The notes under the pieces were generated by a model, which was not told the origin of the DNA, did not search any database, and saw only the letters and a list, made by a program, of their open reading frames with translations. Below are positions 11,401 to 23,400 of a DNA stretch of 64,000 nucleotides, in pieces; position 1 is the first letter of the stretch, and each line of letters starts with the position of its first letter. The position numbers and the translations under genes were made by a program. This DNA is from Chrysopilus asiliformis (Eukaryota > Arthropoda > Insecta > Diptera > Rhagionidae): the NCBI GenBank assembly GCA_964034945.1, contig OZ035962.1, forward strand, positions 109,744,034-109,808,033, in the 5' to 3' direction.

Positions 11401-14400
11401 ACTAAATTCGAAAATTCGGGACAATAGTTTAGTTCCCGGGACGACAGGACAACATGCCCAAATCCAGAACACTCCCAACCATTCCGAGACCGAATTCTTT
11501 CTTTTAGTACTCTTTAGAAACAATTTTGGAAAATCCTGACAGATATTTTACACAAAAATGTCGAAAAATTGAAGAAGGGTAACTATGGTGGAAGGATGGC
11601 TCACAACTGGTAAAGATGATAGTAACGAATGTTGTGGGTTCCGTGTGAAACATAGCTTGGCATAGAGTAGATACTTTTTTTTACAAACATTTCGCAGTCG
11701 TTTTGTGTGGAAAATCAGGGCACCAATCATATATTCCGACGCGTCTCTGACTTTCGACTTCGACGCAGCTTTTAACTCTTGACTTCGCAATATCAGCATC
11801 TTCAAATTTACTGGAGTGACAGTCAGAATCACGTTTCGATTCATAGTGACGATTCCGCGAAATTTCAAGCTGCAGATATGGCGAAGTCAAGAGTTAAAAG
11901 CCGCGTCGAAGTCGAAAGACAGAGACGCGTCGGAATACATGATTGGTGCCCAGACGACAGGAATGCGGAAATGACTTTTTGGCGTATTTTTACTAACTGA
12001 AACTGAAACGTAAGTTTACAATAAATTTACCTCATTTTTGGAGTGATTTTCAACTCATATTCTATAGTGTGCCACGCTATTTAAGACAAGTGTAGGAAAT
12101 GGTGATTATGATGGGCTTTTTCAGAGGATTTTAAAAAAAACTAATGTTCCTCATTTATCCTATTAATGACAGAAGCCTCGAGGGTGGAATTTTTGAAGAA
12201 AATTCGCCTAGAGGCTCGTTCTGGGCCTAGAAATAAAAATCTACGAAAAAAAACATTTCACTTTTGTAAGGGGTTACTGTTACATATGGCCAAATGGGCA
12301 CGATTGGGTTGAGGTTATTTACTATTTCATTTATTCAAAATAATTGGATAGTATATGCAATATAATGTCTTTGTTTGCTTGAATTTGGCCATTCATGATT
12401 CTGAGCCGTTTGTATAGACGTGTATATTACATAAATATATCCAATTTTCCCAGACCCTTCAACATTGCAATAAAAGCATTCCCACGTGTGTACATCAACA
12501 TTTCGTTTTGATTCATTCTGCTTGATTCTCATTTGTATTATATTTTCAGGAACTCGAATCCAGTATTGATTTCTTCACCCCCAGATTTGGCCGGAATGAC
12601 TTTAGAATCACGTTTAGTATCGTACGATTGGGAAAATCAATTTGACAAATTCCAGCAAGTCACCCGACGAGGGTCGTTTAAGCCATTGTGTTGGGGAGCC
12701 AAAAACCATTTGATACCGGTAAGTCCTACCTATATTTTATTTTTATTTAGATTTATTTTTATGTCGGATCGAAAAAAATAAAATTTTTCTCCCATTGAAA
12801 AATAAAATATATTATTTTAGTTTTCAACCGTTAGTATTTTTTTTACCTTATTTTAGGTATTTCCATTCTGTTTTTATCTATTTCAAAAAATATTCATAAC
12901 AATATTTTCATAGAAATCCAATATGGAAATCATTTCAAACAAAACAGAAAACAATTCGCACGGGAAATCTCCATGTATTTTTTTTTAAAAGCTTTTATTT
13001 AGCTCGCTATCTTGTTTGTTTGTCTGTTTGTCAGATCAAATCTTGCAACCCAATTTTGACCCACTTCCACTTGTCCGATTGACTTGAAATTTTGCACACT
13101 TATATAAGTCCGATGACAATACAATATTTTCACTACTTCGTCCTTATAAGGATAACGGAAGGTCCTGTAAGGATAACGTGATTATCCTTTTCTCCAAATT
13201 TTCCGGAAAAAAATCTATCCTGGGGGTTTTTGGCGTCGCTGAATCCGAATCTGTCATTAAAAAGTCAGTAAGGATAACGGAAGGTCCTGTAAGGATAACG
13301 TGATTATCCTTTTCTCCAAATTTTCCGGAAAAAAAATCTATCCTGGGGGTTTTTGGGGTCGCTGAATCCGAATCTGTCATTAAAAAGTCTGTAAGTATAA
13401 CGGAAGGTCCTGTAAGGATAACGTGATTATCCTTTTCTCCAAATTTTCCGGAAAAAAATCTATTCTGGGGGTTTTTGGGGTCGCTGAATCCGAATCTGTC
13501 ATTAAAAAGTCTGTAAGGATAACGGAAGGTCCTGTAAGGATAACGTGATTATCATTTTCTCCAAATTTTCCGGAAAAAAATCTATTCTGGGGTTTTTGGG
13601 GTCGCTGAATCCGAATCTGTCATCAAAAACTCTGTAAGGATAACGGAAGGTCCTGTAAGGATAACGTGATTATCCTTTTCTCCAAATTTTCCGGAAAAAA
13701 ATCTATCCTGGGGGTTTTTGGGGTCGCTGAATCCGAATCTGTCATTAAAAAGTCTGTAAGGATAACGGAAGGTCCTGTAAGGATAACGTGATTATCCTTT
13801 TCTCCAAATTTTCCGGAAAAAAAATCTATTCTGGGGTTTTTGGGATCGCTGAATCCGAATCTGTCATTAAAAAGTCTGTAAGGATAACGGAATGTCCTGT
13901 AAGGATAACGTGATTATCTTTTTTCTCAATTGTTCCGGGAAAAAATATATTCTGCGGGTTTTGGGGTTCGCTGAATACGATTCTCAAGTTAAAAAGCCTG
14001 TAAGGACATCTCAAATGTAAAGCTATATATTCGAAGACTAAAAAGAACAAAATAAAAAAAAATAAAAAAAAATTTTTTAAAAAAAGCTTTTATTAAAAAA
14101 AATGCACTAAAAAGAAAAAAATAATTTTCTGGACGCTGTGTATCACAAATATAAAAGCTTTTAAAAAGCGAGATAAAGCATAAAACAATAAAATAAACAT
14201 TTATCTCGCTTTTTAAAAGCTTTTATATTTGTGATACACAGCGTCCAGAAAATTATTTTTTTCTTTTTAGTGCATTTTTTTTAATAAAAGCTTTTTTTAA
14301 AAAATTTTTTTTTATTTTTTTTTTTTCAATACAATCGCCTATGACTATTTTTTTTTTCATCTGTCTGGACTGTTTTACCGTCGTTTTCATCGATTCTGTC

Positions 14401-17400
14401 TCCATATTTTTTTTTTTTCACTCGTAAATAATCATAAAATATGAACTCTAACAATGCGTATACAGAAATCCTGGTTATTATTTTTATTAACCTCGGGAAA
14501 AAATCCGAATCTCACAAAGAGGAATATTGGAAACCGGAATCGAAAAACATGGTCGTCGTAGATCAAAATTTGACTGCAATATGGTGAAAACAACGACAAT
14601 AGAAATGGAGTATAGAAAAGTATATTTTTACTCCTGCAGAAATACCAGACACTGAAGACTGAATCTAAGCAGGAGTTGCAATGGTCGGCAATCGTAGCGA
14701 TGAACTATTCCTATGATCACTCACCTGAATGAAAGCTTTTCTCGCATTAAAATTTAATCTTTTTCTTCTTTGTAGAAGTTGCATTTTCCGAGACTTGGCA
14801 TAGAAAATGGATTCATCGAAATAGAGATAAAATATTCATTTTTTTACCAGTATTGTTGTTCAATAAGGATATGCCCGATATTCAAATTGAATGGAGTTCG
14901 CAATCATTTCAGAACACACACAGACTTGTGAAAGTGTTCGATATGTAGACTGAAGAAAAAAATCCTTTTAAATGAAACTAATGGGGTAATCCCCGTTGGA
15001 TATACGAGAAAGTCTGCACAAAAAGGGATAGATTTTCTTGGAGTGCATTTTTCATTTTTGTGTTTGCCAAGATAACTAATACCAGAGGATAGGCAGAGGA
15101 TACCCTATTTTATATACGATTTAAATAAGCACAATGAATGAAATTGAATTGAATAGTTTTTTAAACCCATTTTATATTTATTAGTTGGAGTTCTGTCTGG
15201 AAAAGATTTGATACTTTCTTAAGAAATAGAAAAGATTCTCGATTTGTTTTTATTTGAAACCAATTTTCTTGAAAACTAGCATTGCCTGCGGGCAGGTAAA
15301 CCCCCCTCCTCACCTCTTCCGGCACGATTTTTCGCATGAAATTTAGCGTGACAAAATTTATGTACAGCACATAAAGTCAGACTTTATCGAACTGAACGAG
15401 GAGACGCGTCGTGAAACAGCCGATATGGACTCTTTCATGTGCCGCGATGTCACACTCAGAAAAATGAAGGCTAACTCGACGACCTACATACGGCGTAATT
15501 GGCCTCGGGCAGGCGCGCGTTCGCCTGCATGTGGGCAAGTAAAACTGAGTTGACCTGTGGTCGGAGAAATTCTGAAATTAAGCCACCAGCAGGTGAAGTA
15601 GGGCATTGGGAGCTGCACGAGTTTACCTTAGATAGGTTAACTCTGACCGCTAGCTGGCTTACAGACACCTCTGTAAGGTCAGAGTTAACCTGACAAAAAG
15701 TTGACCTGGACATTTTTCTGAGTGAAGCTATAAGTATAGTTTGCGTATGTCTTGTAAGATATCATATTTCGTATACACAATTGAGATCACCTTAATTAAA
15801 CTATTCGAAAAAATATTCTATAATTATATTAAATTATCCCAGTTTTCTAAATACTCACATGTGGAAAAAAGTCTCATTTTATTGTTGAAGAGTTCAAGAC
15901 ACTATCAGCAAAATTTCCCGAATACAATCCTTTGAATAAATATAAAAAAAAATATTTCTACAAAACCAAATTGCTGTAAAAGTTTGCGAAATAAAATAAA
16001 CTGAACGGCATCAAATTGAAATGTTATTCGACTATTATAAAATTTATTGGGAGAGCTATAAATTTTCCCCGCAGATGTCTTAAAATTAATCCACTTAACT
16101 TTATCACCCAACATAACAAATATTTTCCCAAATATAATGTGTGTTTTTCCGGCATGTTACACAAATACAACAGTCTATATTTAAATTCTCGATTTATCTA
16201 AAGTAATGTTGTATGTTTCGTAATGTCCAACAAAAATCAAACAATTTGCTTTATGTGACGGAAAACAAATTGAAGATTTGCCGATAATACAAAATAAATA
16301 CCGAGTAAGAATATTTTTTTTTTCATCATTCTCTGAATTTTTATCATCGTGGGACATTACCATTAAAACTTTTTTACGTTTTAAGTTCGTTTGCTTTTAG
16401 GATTTTCTTGTATTTTATTTTATTTTTTGACCTTCGATTTTTATCCCTTAAAGTATTTTTTTTTTCAATGTTGTTTTCTTCCCAATATTAAAAGGAAAAT
16501 GGATCGAAGGGATGAAACGATAAAGGAACTGAAATAAAACAAGACAAGCAGTTCACATTATTGAGTTAACCCCATAACGAAAAATGCTCCTCTTGTACGT
16601 TTTTTTTTTACCATACTATGTTCCGTTCAAGAGCGTATTATTATTATCAGGTATAGTCTTTAGTATGTATAAATATATCCCTATTTTGTGATCGGGGGCG
16701 AACAACAACAACAACAAACCAAGCAAGGTCTTTGCTTCGGCCAAATAACATAAAACCTTTCATCCCATCCAAACCCATTCCAATGCTATCCAGAATACAT
16801 CAATGTCTGTACAAATATTTGGACTGTTTGAAAACAAGAGGAGGCAAACATAATTTCGACCCGCCATCATCAATTCACTTCAAATATTTGCATTTCGATG
16901 GAACTAAAACATTCAAGATCGATAAAACTTCTTCAACTCCTTCGCATCGAATATAAAATATTCCAGAGAAAAAAAAACCATATTTTACGAAAAAAGAACA
17001 GAATTTCGTTTTTTTCATGTGAAAAATTGGGAAAAGAATTAAAGACACAAAAAAAAAAGAATCTTCGAAAAGCGCTTTGGAAATATAGAAATTTTTATTT
17101 TCCGGATGTGATTGGCTGCTGGTTCTTCTGTTTTCATCGATATTTCCTATATTTCAGGGAAACTTATAACGGAAGTGAAAAACTGTGTTTCTTGCTTGCG
17201 AGTCCGGAGAGTAACGCAAATCCGAAGGTACTACTCGTATAGAAATATGGGTTTTCAAACTTTCAAACATCGAAAGAAAAACCCGGAGAAAACTTTTCAA
17301 TGCACTTTTCTTTCGATTGCTTAATATTCCTCTTTCCCCATTGAAGCTAGAAAAATTCCTTAATGGAACATCCTATAACACCAAGATGATTTTTCGGGGT

Positions 17401-20400
17401 GGTCCGCGGTGTGCTGTGAGAAAACACGAAATAAGATCGGCGATTTTTCCAAAGAAAATTGGAAAAATGATACCGAATGAAGTGCCGGCTTCGCTGCAGG
17501 GAGTATGCAGAGTCCTTAAGATGGAAAAGAAACTTTCTGGAGTTATTCTTTTATATTTCTTAATTGCAATTTACATTTTGTGTGCCTTATTTCCTACCAC
17601 AGAGTTGTCATAACGCACCCTACCGCCCAACATTCTCTTCCCATTTGAAAACTATACGGACGCCAAGTATAAAAATGTTATTTATGGGTTTCATTCAGAT
17701 CCTACTGAATATTATGCTGTGCATCGTTTTTCCATGGGTAGCATAAAACATTTTTTATATGAAGACATTTTCGTTTATAGAGTTTCCTTGGAGTTGTCTC
17801 AAATGGTTGATTCACATCTTCTTATAGATAAAGTAGTAGCAGTTGCTCAAGATGTGTGAGAATAAAGAAAATAAACAACAACTGAATAGATGGGCAATAC
17901 AAAATATACTCTTAGAATGACAACTTGTATTTTGCAATTACCTTCTAGGACGAGTAAAGTGAAATAAACATCGGAGACGATATAAAGATTATGATGATGA
18001 CGTTGGGTTATGGGCACATCAAAGGACTTTTTACCCACTGTCTGATGTTGTCAAAGATGCGATCTGTTTATTTTAAGACTTTAAAGTTTTCTAGCGCCAG
18101 CAACATTATGGAGGACATTTTTGTTCTTCATCTTACATAAATACGGAACACTTAAAGTTCGTATTAGTATCCCATAAGCAATTTTTACATGTATAGCTAT
18201 CTTTTATGTAAACCTATCTGGTTATGTTTGTAGATATCAAAACTTGACATGTTTACCAAGAAATTGATAAATTTCTTGGTTTGCACCTGGTCTTAGATGT
18301 GGTGAAATGGTTGTGCTACATAAAACCCCTTTCAATAAGTTTAAGAACTACAGGCATTAAGACTTTCTAACAAGATACTGTTGTTAATTTTATATGTGCA
18401 AATACGGAATAATTTTCTTTTTATGCATTTCCGTTTCTTGAATAAAGATGATACAACCGAACCAGTTTTTTTGCAATATCCTCAAAAACAGTGTGTTGTG
18501 TTTAGAATATGATTTTCCTGCGAACCACACCCAAGTAACCAAATAGGGCGTAAAGTGGTCGTCGCAACCATAAAGATTTGATGTTAAAGTCGCCACGACC
18601 ACTTTACGCCATATTTGGTTACTTGGGCACCTTCTTCTTCACGCATACAAATGGGATGTTTTTTTTTGTTGTTTTTTAGAAAACGTTGGATCATATCGAA
18701 TAATCTATAAAGACAAAACGTGTTTAGAATATGATTTTCTATAACTGTTTATACATCAAAATTCAATTGACCACTTGTTTCCTCTCCCACATGAATTATA
18801 CTCTCTATGACTAATATATAAAAATGAGTTGAGTCTGTCTGTCTGTCTGTCTGTTCCTCTTTCACGCAAAAATGGCTGAACCAATTGATTTGAAATTCGG
18901 CATGAGTGTCTGTGGTGGTTCTGGTTCCAACATAGGCATACGGAAAAGTAGCGCGAGGGGTGGGGGGAGTAACGGGAGGTGGTAAAGTGATTTAGAAACT
19001 TGGTTTTTGCGCTATGTTACTCTTTCGCGGGGAAACTACCGAGCCGATTAGCCTGAAGTTTTACTCCAACATAGACCATCAACAAAAAAATTGAAAAAAC
19101 TTAACCCGGCAAGCTAGTACTCTATGGGCCAGATATTCGATACCCTAGCAAGCAAGCAAGCAATGATTTTTTGCTGAATAGCAAGAAATGGCATACTCGA
19201 TCAATTTTCTCTGGCAAGCAAGGAATAAATCAACGAAGAATTTGCGATAAAACCCGCCATTTTTGCTAGCTAGCAAGTTGCGATTTGCTAGAGAATCGAG
19301 TATCTGGCCCTATATGATTTAAATTAAAATTTTGACTGTCCTCATATAGAGTATTTCACAATTGGCCCCTGGCAATTGTAGTTGTTTTTATGTTTAAAAC
19401 TTGAATTGCAAGTTGCCTACCATCGCAGTGCGCGCCTATGTTTAAGTTCAATTCAACCTTTTTGCACTCTATGATGAAAACTTCATTGAAATTGTGTTAC
19501 CAAAATAATTTATGATTGGTACAGCCTCATCCTACCTGCATCATAATCGAATCTGAACTCTTAATACGGTTTCTGCTGTTCATGGATGTCAAACCCTACA
19601 AATGCTGCGAAATTATCGAGAGTTTTCAATATATTTTAACAATTTATGTCATAAAAGACGAGAAAAGTGATGTAAAATTTCAATTTGATGATGATTTGTC
19701 AAGTTCTGGGTTAAAGCGTTATGCTGGGTTTACACGAATGACAGATAATGACAATCTGTCATAAAAGAATGGACAAATTCATGCTTTTATGAGAGATTTT
19801 CATTTTTCTGACAGAAATAATGACAAAAATGATACTATTTACACAATAATGACAATTTATGACAAAAAAATGACAAATTTGTCATTCGTGTAAACGCAGC
19901 ATTAAGAGGAAGCGAAAAAATGGCAATAAAACTGTATCAAAAAAAATATTGAACTCTATTGTGCAATATTTTTAAGCCATTAGCAAAAAGACTTTTTCAG
20001 CATTGAAATTTTAATGAAGCAGTTTTACTTTTACCTAATGAACAAGAGAAACTTTTGGATATCTCAGAACCGTACTCAAAGCTACCACAAGCATGATAAA
20101 TAAAAGATGAGCTATCAAAAAAGGCGATTTTTCCTTTACACATATGTCACAATGGGCACAAATGGGTTAAGGGAGGCCCTATGATTTCTGCAAAACTACC
20201 CAAATATATATTTTTTTACCTCTATCACAAAATTACATAAAATTCGACTTTAAAAATACAAAAAAATCTCTTGAGTGAAAAATGCGACTTTCATTGTAAC
20301 ATTTTAAACAAAATCTGCTAACCCTCTGAAAATCCCGATCAGTTTCAACACAAAAAAACTACCACAAAAAAGAAGAAAAAAAAACTCATTCAATATGTCC

Positions 20401-23400
20401 TTTCTCATATTTTTGTGAAATGTATCGGAATTTCTGTCATTTGTCGCATCCTTTTAAAATTCCAAACTAGACACTCAAGTATTTGTTTAAGCATTATTCG
20501 CATGACTGACTTTTTTCACATATCGATATAGAATTTGCGCATGACTGGCTTAACAATTGAGCCGACATATCAAGATGTCCTTTGGTATCATTCCAATGCA
20601 CCTTTCATCATGCAACGATGCACCAAAAATTTCAAACATAAAACCACTTTCCTTGCTATCTCGTTTGTATGCGATGAGATAAAATTAAAGCCGTCAATTC
20701 AAAAGGGTAAAAAAAACACACGCAAAACAAAACAATCCCTTCAAAAATTAAATTCCATGATGATACAAGGGTAAATACATTAAAACGATAGACTGTCTAT
20801 ACCTGGTTAAAGTGAATAACTTTGAAGAGCCAAAAAAAAAGGATACACTGAAAAAGTTATCCCAATTTAATCCCTTTATCGGTTTTGAGCTGAGCCCGAA
20901 ATGAATCACATCTCGAGTGGGATGCAATGTTTGAATGTAGTGTTGTTGAAAAAAACGCGCAGTCCTTTTCAATTGATATTTCATGTATATTGCCATCTTT
21001 AATATATTTACATGCATATATGAACGATGATATATCATGATATTCGTCAATTTAACGAAAGAAAAAACAATAATATCACTTTGGGGAAAAAATTAAAATG
21101 AACGATTTTTTTTTGATATGTCCAGTGAACAAATTCATTCGAGCATAAGTGGAAGATTGCAGCTGCCTTCTATGTCTACGGGTTGGATCTATCATCATCG
21201 TAAAGTGTATCCCGTTTATTTGTTGGGTTTAGTTTGGCTTACAAAAAAATCCAGGATGAATACAGCAGATACTTGAAATGTTGCTGCACCCTAAACCGAC
21301 TACAGATAGACGCAATGCATCTATAGGAGATGTTTTTATCTATCCTGGTAAGACCACCAGAAGGCTAAAAGACAAACACGAGCCAAATATATTTGATGGT
21401 ATCCAATCCAAATGTTAGGAAATTCCAGCTCCTATGCGGTTTAGCTGTCTGCCAGTCCCGAAAAAAATGCAACAACAAAAAGAAACCTAACGGAACGACA
21501 GGATCTAAAAACTGAGCCAAACAAGACTCGATTGGCAAAAACATGGATAGGTAAATGTCCATAATCGGGATGACACTGAAACTGAACCTGAATCCCGATG
21601 TCGATGTCGATGTCGATGTCAATGTCCGGACTTTTATAGGCATCTCCAGGTTCTCACACACACACACACACACACACGACATGGGAATGGGGAGTAAAAC
21701 GGATGATTTATATGATAACGATTTATTGAGGAAAATGTCAATGCCTCAATGTTGACGTAACAATAAATTGCTTTTAGTCTGGGTCCTTCAGAACAGTTGA
21801 GTTTGTATCGGTGTATATTCAGAAAACAAAAACATACTTAACGTCTGTTTACCAATTTCCAATTTGCAAGACCAATATTCCTCATTCAAATGATGCTCAG
21901 CTCATGTGAATGTTGATTCCAATCCAACATGGAAGTTGCTTCTACATATTTCCAGGATTGTGTCTTCTCATCAAAACAAAACAATGATCCTTGCATACGG
22001 TACGAAAAAAACGTAGAATGTGGGGAAAAGTTGAATGAAATTCATTGTTGATATTTTTCTTCAGTCGTTTTGGTTCAAAGTCCCAACTATTTCATCTCTC
22101 GTAAAAAAAACAGCCCATACTGGAAAAGTCGTTCAGATTCTTCATCATTTTCGAAACAAAGAAATCCCAAAATTCATTCCAAGATCCAGCAAAGTTCGTG
22201 TACCTACCTTAGACTAAGACATGTTAAGCCGACTTTATTGCTGATGAAGATCGATTACGTTTTAGTTTCATATCTACATTTGTTTGATTCCACAAATGTC
22301 ATCCAATTTGACGATACCCCCTGAAGTCTATTTTCCCCTTTGTTGGCATACTATTGAGTATAAATTTTTTTTGATGATATTCTGTCGAGTTATTTCACAG
22401 TTTATTTGGCAGCGATTATGTTCTTAAAGTGCAGTAGCTGAGATTTCGTGTATTCCTTTGCTTGTTTCAATTCACTAAGCGATAAGTAGAATAATCAAAA
22501 TATTTGTAAACATTGTGTAAGATTGTGGATGGTTTGTTGATTTTAAAACATTGCCTGTCGAGCTGTTTGATTGATTACGTGGTAGAAAATAGTCATGCCG
22601 ATGAAACATAGCTAGAATTGGTTTTTTGATGAGATACTCCTATTACGAAAGGGTCGGAAATTCAATTCAGAGTGATTAAGAACAACCAACTAATGGGCGA
22701 TTATGCAGATTTGATTTTTTTTTAACCAGTTTTAAGGCGCCTCCACACGTTCAATGTTACTTGACACTTTTACTTGAATGATTCATGTTTCAAGTAACAT
22801 TGATCGTTTGGATGCTCTTCAATGTTACGTTTGCGGGCAATTTCGATCATTGTTACTTGACGAAAATTTTCATCAATAATACTTGTCAAGTAACATTGAA
22901 CGTGTTGAGGCTCCTTTAGAGAATGTCACAGATTTGAGGTTTTTTCTCAACCAGTTTTCAGAATGTTAAAAGCTTGGTTGTGCAAATATTTGACAACGTA
23001 AAGATGCCGGTCCACATGAGAGTAAATACGCGAGTAACTCTCAAAAACTCTTGAGAGTTACTCGCAGGATATTGTCCATTTGAGAGTTAATTTCGGCGAT
23101 TTTTCTCTTTTCAAGACCAATATCTTGATTTTTTTGACATCTTGCTTTGGTGAGTTCTCGACAGCGATTCGCAAAATTCAAACGCCGTTCGTATCTGGCG
23201 AGTTACTCTCCGAGAGTTCAGTGGAGGCGTGTTTACTAGAGAGTAGAATCACTTTTGACAGCTCGCAGAAACTACCTCGCGAGTTATTGTGAGCTTCTGC
23301 GAGCGACTCTCAGAGACGTGTCCATTTGCGATTAGCTGCTATCGAGAGGTTCTTGCCGGCATTTACTCTCATGTGGACCAGTACCTTAACACATTTGGAA

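Larger units (their letters stand above)
3461..12549 (+). other. Intron 3 (phase 2), 9.1 kb, rich in repeats
   Basis: Donor GTAAGT at 3461 and acceptor ATTTTCAG ending at 12549. It contains the pyrimidine tract 5217-5705, a 6-bp-TSD transposon at 6015-6387, an inverted-repeat MITE at 10468-10916, a fragment of the GGGTGACC family at about 11221-11470 (minus), and the 238-bp near-palindrome at 11716-11953. The remainder (3461-5216, 6400-9360, 9410-10460, 11960-12549) is AT-rich with no feature I can support. Confidence 0.8.
12975..14330 (+). mobile_element. HINE-like element C, copy 1: TGTTTGTCTG end, seven 122-bp tandem units, long terminal palindrome
   Basis: The left part (12982-13146) reads AAAAGCTTTTATTTAGCTCG, then TTGTTTGTTTGTCTG and CCGATTGACTTGAAATTTTG, wording typical of Helentron-associated elements. 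It is followed by seven tandem units (13147-14000) and an inverted repeat with arms of about 119 bp (14059-14320). The same three parts recur in the opposite orientation at 51021-51893, which defines the element. There is no coding sequence. Classification as HINE-like is an inference from layout. Confidence 0.8.

Noticed and set aside
11681..12000. Several overlapping frames sharing KSRVEVERQRRVGIHDWCP with 62713-62976
   Set aside because: They are readings of a palindromic MITE on both strands, not genes.
13144..13380. Repetitive protein with TDSDSATPKTPRIDFF units on the minus strand, also at 51156-51599
   Set aside because: It follows the 122-bp minisatellite; unit length is not a multiple of three over the whole array and the frame breaks after two or three units.
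15471..15713. Conserved 80-residue protein also found at 54512-54754
   Set aside because: The shared sequence is the TA-type MITE; the third copy (60941-61222) breaks the frame, and noncoding ends are conserved just as well.
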